Below, in pieces: positions 44,625 to 52,277 of a DNA stretch of 64,000 nt; position 1 is the stretch's first letter; each line of letters starts with the position of its first letter. Position numbers and translations under genes: made by a program. The notes under the pieces were generated by a model. The model saw only the letters and a program-made list of their open reading frames with translations, did no database searches and was not told where the DNA came from. The stretch is from UBA2357 sp046295975 (lineage in GTDB: Bacteria; Pseudomonadota; Gammaproteobacteria; Burkholderiales; Rhodocyclaceae). The DNA lies in assembly GCA_046295975.1 (NCBI GenBank), contig JBKBMG010000013.1, positions 43,067 through 107,066 of the forward strand, given 5' to 3'.

Positions 44625-46625
44625 ATGGAACTCAGACTCGACGCCACCACCGGGCTCGCACCCCGCCCGGCCCTCAGCCAGGAAGATGTCGCGCGGGCGC
44701 GACAAGCCTTCTTCGAATGCGGCACGCTGCCGAGCGTACCGGTGCACAAGCGCATCCTGGCCTCATGGCAGCGCTGCCTGCGCCAAGGCATGCGCATCGA
44801 CCGCCTCGACGCGCCCATGCCTCTGGCGCGCAGCGCGCTCGACGAAGCTTTCTGCCGCAGCGAGGCGCTGCGGCTGCTGGCCGAACCCGAGCTGGAATTC
44901 CTGACCGAGACCCTGGCCGACACCGCCAGCCAGGTCATCCTGTCCGACGCCAAAGGCCTCATCCTCGACACCCGCGGCGACGCTCGCGCGATGAACCGCG
45001 CCACCCGCGAGGCGCTGCTGCCCGGCATCAGCTGGTCCGAGCGCGACATGGGTACCAACGCCATCGGCACCGCACTGGCCGAGAACCACTTGATCGAAAT
45101 CTGGGGCGCAGAGCACTTCCACGACCAACACCGCCGCATCTGCTGCACCGCTGCGCCCATTCTCGACCACACCGGTGGCATCGTCGGTCTATTGGACGTA
45201 TCCGGCGACGCCCGCCTGCCGCGCGGCTATGCGCGCAGCCTGGTGAAGCGGGCGGTGCGCGAGATCGAACACCGCTGGCTGCTCAACGCACCCGAGCGCT
45301 TCACACGACTGCGCTTCCACCCCAATCGCGCCTGCGTCGGCTCCTATCAGGAAGGCGTGCTGCTGATCGACGACGATCGCGTCGTCGGCGCCAACCGTAG
45401 CGCACTGCGCTGGCTCGGCAACGACTGGACACTGATCGGCCGTTCCCTGCGCGAGGTGTTCGAACTCGAGCATGCACCGGCCGACCTGGCGCGGCTGCGC
45501 ACCCGCAACGGCGAGTATCTGTACGGCCAGTTGCACCACCGGCCACAGGCGACAAGGGTGGGCGCCGCCTCCCCGTCCGGATCGGCCGCACTCGCAATCC
45601 CGGTCTCCGATACACTCACAGACCGCCCCTCGGCCCGGCCCACAAGCCACGGCGGCGACCCGGGCGCGTGGCTGTCGGCACAGCACCGGCACGCCCTCGA
45701 GCGCACCCGCCGCGCCATCGATGCCGGTCTGTCGACCGTGGTACTGGGCGAAACCGGCTGCGGCAAGGAGGTGTTCGCGCGGCTCGCGCACGCCCACTCG
45801 GGCCGCGCCGACGGCCCCTTCGTCGCAATCAACTGCGCAGCGCTGCCGGAGACGCTGATCGAAGCCGAGCTGTTCGGCTACAGCGAAGGCGCGTTCACCG
45901 GTGCGCGGCGCAAGGGTACGCCCGGACGCATCCTGGAGGCCGACGGCGGCATCCTGTTCCTGGACGAGATCGGCGACATGCCGCTGACACTGCAGGCGCG
46001 CCTGCTGCGCGTGCTGCAGGAGCGCCAGGTCGTGCCGCTGGGCGGTGGCGCCGCCCGCGCGGTCGATTGCGTGGTGATGTGCGCGACCCACCGCGACCTC
46101 GAAGCGCTGGTCGCCGCGGGTGATTTCCGCGCCGATCTGTTCTACCGCCTGCACGACCACCAGGTAAGCCTGCCCGCCTGGCGCACCCTGCCCCGGGCGC
46201 AACGCGGCGAGGCACTGGCGCGGATGTGGGAACAGGCGGGCGGCCCGGCACGCCGGCTGACGCTTGCCGACGACGCCCGCGAATGCCTGCTCGACCACGA
46301 CTGGCCCGGCAACTTCCGCCAACTCGCCAGCACCCTGCGCGCCCTGACGGCCCTCGCCGACGACGGCGAGCGGATAGCCGTCGCCGCCCTGCCGCCCCAT
46401 TTGCGCCGCGACCAGGACCCGGCCCCGCCCCCCTCGCTGGCCGAACTCGGCGATGCGGCCATTCGCGACGCCCTCGCCCGCCACCACGGCAAGGTGGCCG
46501 CCGCGGCCCGGGCGCTGGGCATCCACCGCGCCACGCTGTACCGCCGCCTGCGGCAGATGGAGGCGGAGCCGGTGGCAACCCCCGGTTCGCCCCACGCGCC
46601 CCGCGCGGGCGCCGACCGTCGATAG
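44625..46625 (+). CDS. acoR: sigma-54-dependent transcriptional activator, AcoR type
   Basis: 666 residues. The N-terminal sensor has a GAF-like domain (ELEFLTETLADTASQVILSDAKGLILDTRG, DMGTNAIGTALAE, CCTAAPILDHTGGIVGLLDVSG). The AAA+ domain has Walker A GETGCGKE (about 375), GAFTGA (about 422), Walker B GGILFLDEIGDM and WPGNFRQL. The C-terminal Fis-type helix-turn-helix is VAAAARALGIHRATLYRRL. The ATG follows AGGAGA; open frame further upstream is antisense to the dehydrogenase. It should activate the divergent dehydrogenase gene in response to an aldehyde, alcohol or acetoin-like inducer. Confidence 0.92.
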   Translation: MELRLDATTGLAPRPALSQEDVARARQAFFECGTLPSVPVHKRILASWQRCLRQGMRIDRLDAPMPLARSALDEAFCRSEALRLLAEPELEFLTETLADTASQVILSDAKGLILDTRGDARAMNRATREALLPGISWSERDMGTNAIGTALAENHLIEIWGAEHFHDQHRRICCTAAPILDHTGGIVGLLDVSGDARLPRGYARSLVKRAVREIEHRWLLNAPERFTRLRFHPNRACVGSYQEGVLLIDDDRVVGANRSALRWLGNDWTLIGRSLREVFELEHAPADLARLRTRNGEYLYGQLHHRPQATRVGAASPSGSAALAIPVSDTLTDRPSARPTSHGGDPGAWLSAQHRHALERTRRAIDAGLSTVVLGETGCGKEVFARLAHAHSGRADGPFVAINCAALPETLIEAELFGYSEGAFTGARRKGTPGRILEADGGILFLDEIGDMPLTLQARLLRVLQERQVVPLGGGAARAVDCVVMCATHRDLEALVAAGDFRADLFYRLHDHQVSLPAWRTLPRAQRGEALARMWEQAGGPARRLTLADDARECLLDHDWPGNFRQLASTLRALTALADDGERIAVAALPPHLRRDQDPAPPPSLAELGDAAIRDALARHHGKVAAAARALGIHRATLYRRLRQMEAEPVATPGSPHAPRAGADRR

Positions 46626-46657
46626 CTCCCACGCCTCTGCGCCATCACCCGCCCACC

Positions 46658-47008
46658 ATGCCGCCTGCACCCGACTCCGCGCCGCTCGACTCCGAGACGC
46701 TCGACGAATCCCATATCCGCGACCTGCTGCGTCAGGTCATCGACCCGGAGGTCGGGGTGAACATCGTCGATCTCGGCCTCATCTACGCCATCGAGGTCTC
46801 GCCCGAGGGGTTGCGCATATGCATGACCATGACCTCGCCCGCCTGCCCCATGGGCGAGATGATCATGGACGACATCGACCGCGTGCTCGACGCGGCGCTG
46901 CCGCCGGAGGTCCGTATCGACGTCGAGCTGGTGTGGGAGCCGCCATGGTCGCCGGAGCGCATGGACCCGGCCGCACGCCACCATTTCGGTTGGAAACCCA
47001 ATGGCTAA
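46658..47008 (+). CDS. DUF59/MIP18-family metal-sulfur cluster assembly factor
   Basis: 116 residues. The DUF59 core is clear: LLRQVIDPEVGVNIVDLGLIYAIEV and CMTMTSPACPMGEMIMDDI, with the conserved Cys in SPACPMG. The ending ELVWEPPWSPERMDP is common in PaaD/SufT-like proteins. It probably helps iron-sulfur cluster insertion into a client protein. It overlaps the next gene by 8 bases, so the two are likely co-expressed. Confidence 0.87.
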   Translation: MPPAPDSAPLDSETLDESHIRDLLRQVIDPEVGVNIVDLGLIYAIEVSPEGLRICMTMTSPACPMGEMIMDDIDRVLDAALPPEVRIDVELVWEPPWSPERMDPAARHHFGWKPNG

Positions 47009-48158
47009 AGCCCGTCCGCGGGCCGACAGCGACACCGCTCTGGCCACACCTGCCGGCGGCTTTGGCCAGCGCCCGGTGACACGCCTGCCCTTGCTGGTGA
47101 TGGGCATGCTGGCCCTGGTGTTCGGCGTGCTTGCCGGACTGGCGCGGCTCGGCGTGGCGGTGCCGGACGCCGGGGCACGCCTGGCCGGGCTGCACGGCGC
47201 GCTGCTGGTGTGCGGCTTCTTCGGCACCGTCATCAGCCTGGAACGCGCGGTCGCACTGGGTCGACCATGGGCTTACCTGGCGCCGGCCACCGCCGGTGCG
47301 GGCGGCATCGCGCTGCTGCTCGGCTTGCCCACCGTGACCGCCCAAGCCTTGTTCACCGCGGCCGCGGCACTGCTGCTGTTCGCCAGCGCACGCATTGTCG
47401 CCCGTCAGGCGGCGTTGTTCACCGTCATGCTCGCGCTCGGCGCCCTGGCCTGGCTGATCGGCTGCCTGACCTGGATCGCCAGCGGCACGCTGAACGCGGC
47501 GTTGGGCATGTGGCTGTGCTTTCTGGTGCTGACCATTGCCGGCGAACGACTCGAGTTGACCCGCCTGCTGCCGGTGCGGCCGGCCGCGCGCCCGCTGTTC
47601 ATCGTCATCACGGCAGCCATGCTCGTTGGCGCGGTGGTCGCGCCTTTCGCACCGCGAGCCGGGTTTGCACTGCTGGGCGGGGGGCTGGCCACGCTCGCGG
47701 CGTGGCTGGTTGTCTACGACATCGCTCGCCGCAACGTTCGCCTGGACGGGTTGGCGCGCTTCATCGCGTGGTGCCTGCTGGGCGGCTATCTGTGGCTGGG
47801 CCTGGGCGGTGCACTCGCCCTGGCGGGCGGGCTGGCACCCGGCGACGGACTGCGCGACTCGGCGATCCACGCCGTGATGCTGGGATTCGTGTTCGCGATG
47901 GTGTTCGGCCACGCGCCCATCATCTTCCCCGCGATCATGCACGTGCGCATCCCCTACCTGGCCGCCTTCTACCTGCCCTTGATCGCGCTCCACCTGTCAC
48001 TGCTCGCGCGTCTTGCGGGTGGGCTGGGCGGCGGGTTCGCACTGCAGCAGTGGGGGGCATTGGCCAACGCCTGGGTGCTGGTGCTGTTCGTGGCCACCCT
48101 GCTCAGCAGCGTCGCCCTGGGCAGACGCCCGCCGCCGGGGCGCCGCCGCCAGGGGTGA
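47001..48158 (+). CDS. NnrS-like polytopic membrane protein
   Basis: 385 residues with about 11-12 hydrophobic segments. HAVMLGFVFAMVFGHAPIIFPAI contains paired His in membrane context, reminiscent of NnrS (nitrogen-oxide-related heme/copper membrane proteins), as does GLHGALLVCGFFGTVISLERAVALG. It is translationally coupled to the DUF59 gene. Role in nitrosative stress or denitrification is a guess from the family. Assignment to NnrS itself is moderate. Confidence 0.65.
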   Translation: MAKARPRADSDTALATPAGGFGQRPVTRLPLLVMGMLALVFGVLAGLARLGVAVPDAGARLAGLHGALLVCGFFGTVISLERAVALGRPWAYLAPATAGAGGIALLLGLPTVTAQALFTAAAALLLFASARIVARQAALFTVMLALGALAWLIGCLTWIASGTLNAALGMWLCFLVLTIAGERLELTRLLPVRPAARPLFIVITAAMLVGAVVAPFAPRAGFALLGGGLATLAAWLVVYDIARRNVRLDGLARFIAWCLLGGYLWLGLGGALALAGGLAPGDGLRDSAIHAVMLGFVFAMVFGHAPIIFPAIMHVRIPYLAAFYLPLIALHLSLLARLAGGLGGGFALQQWGALANAWVLVLFVATLLSSVALGRRPPPGRRRQG

Positions 48159-48281
48159 GGCCGCCCGGGATCACGCAGTCTTCGGGCGTGCAGTCATCGG
48201 AGGTACAGGTGGCGGGAAAGCCGCCACGGTACAAGCCCCCGCTGGCGAGACAGCCACGACGCGGCCTGCCGATCGCGGGGC

Positions 48282-49571
48282 CTACAGGAACAGCGCGCTG
48301 CAGATCACCACGGCGGCGATCACCGCCACCACGTCGGCAGTCAGCGCCGCCGCCAGGGTGTGGCGGATGCGTCGGATCTGGACCGCCCCGAAATACACTG
48401 CGAGCACGTAGAAGGTGGTCTCGGTGGAGCCCTGCAAAGTCGTGACCAGCATGCCCACGTAGCTGTCCGGGCCGATGTTGGGGTCGTTGATGATGGAGGC
48501 CATCACACCGTAGGCGCCGGAACCCGACAGCGGGCGTAGCAAGGCCATCGGCAGGGCTTCGGGCGGCAGATTGAAACGGGCGGTGAGGCCACCCAGGACG
48601 CTCACCATCGCATCCATGGCGCCGCTGGCGCGGAACATGCCGACGGCGACGAGGATCGCGACCAGGTAGGGAACGATGCGCAGCGCGACCTGGAAACCTT
48701 CCTTGGCGCCATCGACGAACACCTCGTAGATGCGCACGCCGCGAACCGCACCGAACACCAGAAAGCCCACCATCAAACCCGGCACGATCCACGGCGAGAT
48801 CACCCGCCCCCAGACGATGGTCGCCGGAATCAGCGCCGCCACCCCGAGCAGCGCCACCACCGACACCCACAGCGGGTAGGCGCCGCTGTCCGGCACCGCT
48901 TCGCGCGTGCCCTCTTCCACCCACGGACGCGGCATGGCCGCGGCCACGGGGTCGACCGGTCCCAGCGGAAACAGCCGGCGCAACAGGAAGGCCATGGTGA
49001 TGGCGGCAATCGTGGCGCAGGCGGTGGCGAACAAAGTGGTCGGCAAGATGGCAGCGGGTTCGAGCGAGCCCGCCGCGGCGCGGATCGCGATCACGCCGGT
49101 AGGCAGCAGGGTGATGCCCGAAGTGTTGATGGCCAGGAACAAGGCCATCGAATTGGTGGCGGTGCCGGGGCGGGGGTTGAGCTTGTCCAGCTCCTGCATC
49201 GCACGAATGCCGAAGGGCGTGGCGGCGTTGCCCAGGCCCAGCGCATTGGCCGACAGGTTGAGGATCATTGCCCCCATGGCGGGGTGGTCGGGCGGCACCT
49301 CGGGGAACAGCCGCGTCATCAGCGGGCGGATCAGCTTGGCGATGATCACCAGCAAGCCGCCGGCTTCGGCCACCTTCATCAGCCCGAGGAACAGCGTCAT
49401 CACCCCGACCAGGCCGAGCGCCAGCTCCACCGCGCCCCCTGCGGCGGAGATCATTCCCGCGGACAAGGCTTCCATCGGTGACTGCATGCCCTCGGCCGGC
49501 ACGTGGCCAAGTTCCCGCCAGGCTGCGGCAAAAAACGCGATGAGGACGATGGCGAGAAATATTCCGTTCAT
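48282..49571 (-). CDS. SpmA-SpmB fusion, nucleoside recognition (Gate) domain membrane protein
   Basis: 429 residues with two Gate domains: the first half resembles SpmA (NLSANALGLGNAATPFGIRAMQEL, TNSMALFLAINTSGITLLPTGVIAIRA) and the second SpmB (RIVPYLVAILVAVGMFRASGAM, LRPLSGSGAYGVM, LVTTLQGSTETTFYVLAVYFGAV). Such fusions are common in Gram-negatives that do not sporulate; the substrate is unknown. It is a single gene. Confidence 0.88.
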   Translation of the reverse strand: MNGIFLAIVLIAFFAAAWRELGHVPAEGMQSPMEALSAGMISAAGGAVELALGLVGVMTLFLGLMKVAEAGGLLVIIAKLIRPLMTRLFPEVPPDHPAMGAMILNLSANALGLGNAATPFGIRAMQELDKLNPRPGTATNSMALFLAINTSGITLLPTGVIAIRAAAGSLEPAAILPTTLFATACATIAAITMAFLLRRLFPLGPVDPVAAAMPRPWVEEGTREAVPDSGAYPLWVSVVALLGVAALIPATIVWGRVISPWIVPGLMVGFLVFGAVRGVRIYEVFVDGAKEGFQVALRIVPYLVAILVAVGMFRASGAMDAMVSVLGGLTARFNLPPEALPMALLRPLSGSGAYGVMASIINDPNIGPDSYVGMLVTTLQGSTETTFYVLAVYFGAVQIRRIRHTLAAALTADVVAVIAAVVICSALFL

Positions 49572-49755
49572 GGGCCGGCATCGTCGCCGAAGCCGGGCAC
49601 GGCGGCAAGCCCTGCATGCCGCCGTGCCCGGCCTGAGGCCGCCCCCCTGCCGCGCACGCCATCACGATCAAACTGGCAATGAACACCCGCAACACTGCTT
49701 GCCATGCGCGAAGCTCCCGCTACGGGTATGGCGAGCTGAGCTACCGAAACAGCCG

Positions 49756-50310
49756 CTACTGCGCTCCCCCAGCGCTTTTCCGCGCCGCTGCTTCGACATT
49801 GCCCGCTTCGATCTCGCCCACCTCAACATCGCCTTCCAGCAGGCGCGGTCCCGGGCCTTGCGCGGCCAGTTCGTCCCAGGGATTGCGCAGCGGGCAGTCG
49901 TCCATCGACAGGCAGCCGCAGCCGATGCAGCCGGTAAGCAGAACGCGCAGCCGCGTCAACCGCGCGATGCGGGCATCGAGATCGGCGTGCCACTGGGCGG
50001 ACAAGCGGCGCCAATCCTCGGCGGTTGGGGTGCGCTCGTCGGGTAGGGTCTGCAGCGCAGCGCGGATCGTCTCCAGCGAAATGCCGGTCTTCTGCGCCAC
50101 CTTGATGATGCCGATGCGACGCAGCACGTCGCGCGCATACCGACGCTGATTGCCGGTGCTGCGAACGCTGCGGATCAGGCCCTTGCGCTCGTAGAAGTGG
50201 ATGGCTGATACCGCCAGCCCGCTGCGCTCGGCCACTTCGCCGACGCTCAGCCGCATCTTGTAGGACTCGGCACTCGAGCACGCCGCGGCCATGGTACTGC
50301 GCTCTTTCAC
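49756..50310 (-). CDS. soxR: redox-sensitive activator SoxR
   Basis: 184 residues, slightly longer than E. coli SoxR because of both ends. The MerR-type helix-turn-helix is LSVGEVAERSGLAVSAIHFYERKGLI. The [2Fe-2S] cysteines are C128, C131, C133 and C139 (CX2CXCX5C). A GTG start is chosen because AGGAG lies 7 bases upstream; ATG codons at 7 and 19 are alternatives. A SoxR box lies 16 bases before the start. In non-enteric bacteria SoxR usually controls a small set of exporter or redox genes in response to redox-cycling compounds; the divergent ABC exporter is a candidate target. Confidence 0.95.
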   Translation of the reverse strand: MKERSTMAAACSSAESYKMRLSVGEVAERSGLAVSAIHFYERKGLIRSVRSTGNQRRYARDVLRRIGIIKVAQKTGISLETIRAALQTLPDERTPTAEDWRRLSAQWHADLDARIARLTRLRVLLTGCIGCGCLSMDDCPLRNPWDELAAQGPGPRLLEGDVEVGEIEAGNVEAAARKSAGGAQ

Positions 50311-50326
50311 GCCCAGCTCCTGTTGA

Positions 50327-50344
50327 CCTCAATCTTGGTTGAGC
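50327..50344. promoter_or_regulatory. SoxR box
   Basis: CCTCAATCTTGGTTGAGC has the 18-base dyad form of the soxS operator (CCTCAA half-site and TTGAG half-site). It lies immediately upstream of soxR, in the gap shared with the ABC exporter. Confidence 0.8.
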
Positions 50345-50592
50345 TTTTAGCATGCCGCTCGGTTTGCTTCAACGCCGCAGCGGGGAGCGACGCCGGGTGT
50401 GTCGAATCGCCGGCGGCCGGATCGTCAACCCGCGGAGGTGGCGCCAGAGCGGCGGATACCGTCGGAATTGCGACCGCCCGGCATGAAAGGCATCATGGCG
50501 AGCGCACCTTGGGCGCGACCGGCACGCACAACCGTGCCGCCGGTCGTCGTTTCGAACATTCACGTCCGCCACCCGCGGACAAGGGAGTCGAT

Positions 50593-51519
50593 GTGCAGTC
50601 CATTATCGAAGTGAGGCAACTCGGCAAGGTCTACGCGAGCGGCTTCGAGGCGCTGAAGGGCGTCGATCTGGAAATCCGCCGCGGCGAGATCTTTGCCCTG
50701 CTGGGCCCCAACGGCGCAGGCAAGACGACGCTGATCAGCATCATCTGCGGCATCGTCACACCCAGTTCCGGGCAGGTGCTGGCCGGCGGCTTCGACGTGG
50801 TGCTGCAGTTCCGCCAGGCGCGCGAACTGATCGGGCTGGTGCCGCAGGAATTGTCGGTGAGCATGTTCGAAACGGTGTGGAACACCGTGAGCTTCAGCCG
50901 CGGACTGTTCGGCAAGCGCCCCGACCCGGCGTATCTCGAGCAGTTGCTGAAGGACTTGTCGCTGTGGGACAAACGCGACAGCCGCATCATGGCCTTGTCG
51001 GGCGGCATGAAGCGACGGGTGCTGATCGCCAAGGCACTCGCCCACCAGCCACGCATCCTGTTCCTGGACGAGCCCACCGCCGGGGTGGACGTGGAACTGC
51101 GCCGCGACATGTGGCAGATGATCCGCCGGCTGCGCGACAGCGGCGTGACCATCATCCTGACCACCCACTACATCGAGGAAGCGGAGGAAATGGCCGACCG
51201 CATCGGCGTGATCCTGAGGGGCGAGATCGTGCTGGTGGAGGAAACCCGCAGCCTCATGCACAAGCTCGGCAGCAAGCAGCTCACCCTGCACCTGCCCACG
51301 CCGCTTGACGCCGTGCCCGAGGCGCTGGCCGACTACGACCTGCAACTGGCCGCCGGCAACAGCCAGTTGATCTACAGCTACGACAGCCAGCAAGGGCAGG
51401 CGGTCATCGCCAGTCTGCTGCGCAAGCTCAACGAACTGGGTATCGAGTTCTCGGACCTGCACACCACCCAGACCTCGCTGGAAGACATCTTCGTGAGCCT
51501 GGTGGAGGCGCGCGCATGA
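50593..51519 (+). CDS. ABC exporter ATP-binding protein (ABC-2 type)
   Basis: 308 residues from a GTG, chosen because AAGGGAG stands before it and family sequence (IIEVRQLGKVYASGFEALKGVDLEIRRGE) starts at once. Walker A GPNGAGKT, signature LSGGMKRR, Walker B ILFLDEPTAGVD and HYIEEAEEMADRI are intact. The C-terminal ~80 residues resemble the regulatory tail of ABC-2 drug/polysaccharide exporters (YadG-like). It overlaps the permease gene by 4 bases (ATGA), giving a two-gene exporter. Confidence 0.92.
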   Translation: MQSIIEVRQLGKVYASGFEALKGVDLEIRRGEIFALLGPNGAGKTTLISIICGIVTPSSGQVLAGGFDVVLQFRQARELIGLVPQELSVSMFETVWNTVSFSRGLFGKRPDPAYLEQLLKDLSLWDKRDSRIMALSGGMKRRVLIAKALAHQPRILFLDEPTAGVDVELRRDMWQMIRRLRDSGVTIILTTHYIEEAEEMADRIGVILRGEIVLVEETRSLMHKLGSKQLTLHLPTPLDAVPEALADYDLQLAAGNSQLIYSYDSQQGQAVIASLLRKLNELGIEFSDLHTTQTSLEDIFVSLVEARA

Positions 51520-52277
51520 ACACGCAGGCGATCAAGTCCATTTACCTGTTCGAACTGGCGCGCACCTGGCGCACGCTGATGCAGAGCATTGCCTCGCCGG
51601 TGCTGTCGACCTCGCTGTACTTCATCGTCTTCGGCTCGGCCATCGGTTCGCGCATGGTCGAAATCGACGGCATCGGCTACGGCGCCTTCATCGTGCCCGG
51701 CCTGGTCATGCTCACCGTGCTCACCGAGAGCACCTCCAATGCCTCCTTCGGCATCTACCTGCCCAAGTTCACCGGCACGATCTACGAGATCCTGTCAGCA
51801 CCGGTGTCTGCGGTGGAGATCATCATCGGCTACGTCGGCGCGGCCGCCACCAAGTCCATCGTGCTGGGGCTGATCATCCTGCTCACCGCACGGCTGTTCG
51901 TGAGCTACTCCATCGCCCACCCGCTTTGGATGCTGGCCTTTCTGGTGCTCACGGCCGTCACCTTCAGCCTGCTCGGCTTCATCATCGGCGTGGTGGCCAA
52001 CAGCTTCGAGCAACTGCAGGTCGTGCCGCTGATGGTGATCACGCCGCTGGCTTTCCTGGGCGGCAGCTTCTACTCCATCAGCATGCTGCCGCCGTTCTGG
52101 CAGACGGTCACCCTGTTCAATCCGGTGGTGTATCTCATCAGCGGGTTTCGCTGGAGCTTCTACGGCGTGTCGGACGTCAACGTCGGCCTGAGCCTGGCAA
52201 TGATCGCCCTGTTCATGGCGGTGTGCGTGGGCGTCATCACCTGGATCTTCAAGACCGGGTACAAGGTCAAGATGTAA
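51516..52277 (+). CDS. ABC-2 type exporter permease
   Basis: 253 residues with six hydrophobic segments, YadH-like. Family features: YGAFIVPGLVMLTVLTESTSNASFGIYLPKFTGTIYEILSAPVSAVEIIIGYV (in parts) and PLMVITPLAFLGGSFYSISMLPPFWQ. It forms the membrane part of the exporter encoded with the preceding gene. Its end overlaps the convergent cydC gene by 11 bases. Confidence 0.92.
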   Translation: MNTQAIKSIYLFELARTWRTLMQSIASPVLSTSLYFIVFGSAIGSRMVEIDGIGYGAFIVPGLVMLTVLTESTSNASFGIYLPKFTGTIYEILSAPVSAVEIIIGYVGAAATKSIVLGLIILLTARLFVSYSIAHPLWMLAFLVLTAVTFSLLGFIIGVVANSFEQLQVVPLMVITPLAFLGGSFYSISMLPPFWQTVTLFNPVVYLISGFRWSFYGVSDVNVGLSLAMIALFMAVCVGVITWIFKTGYKVKM

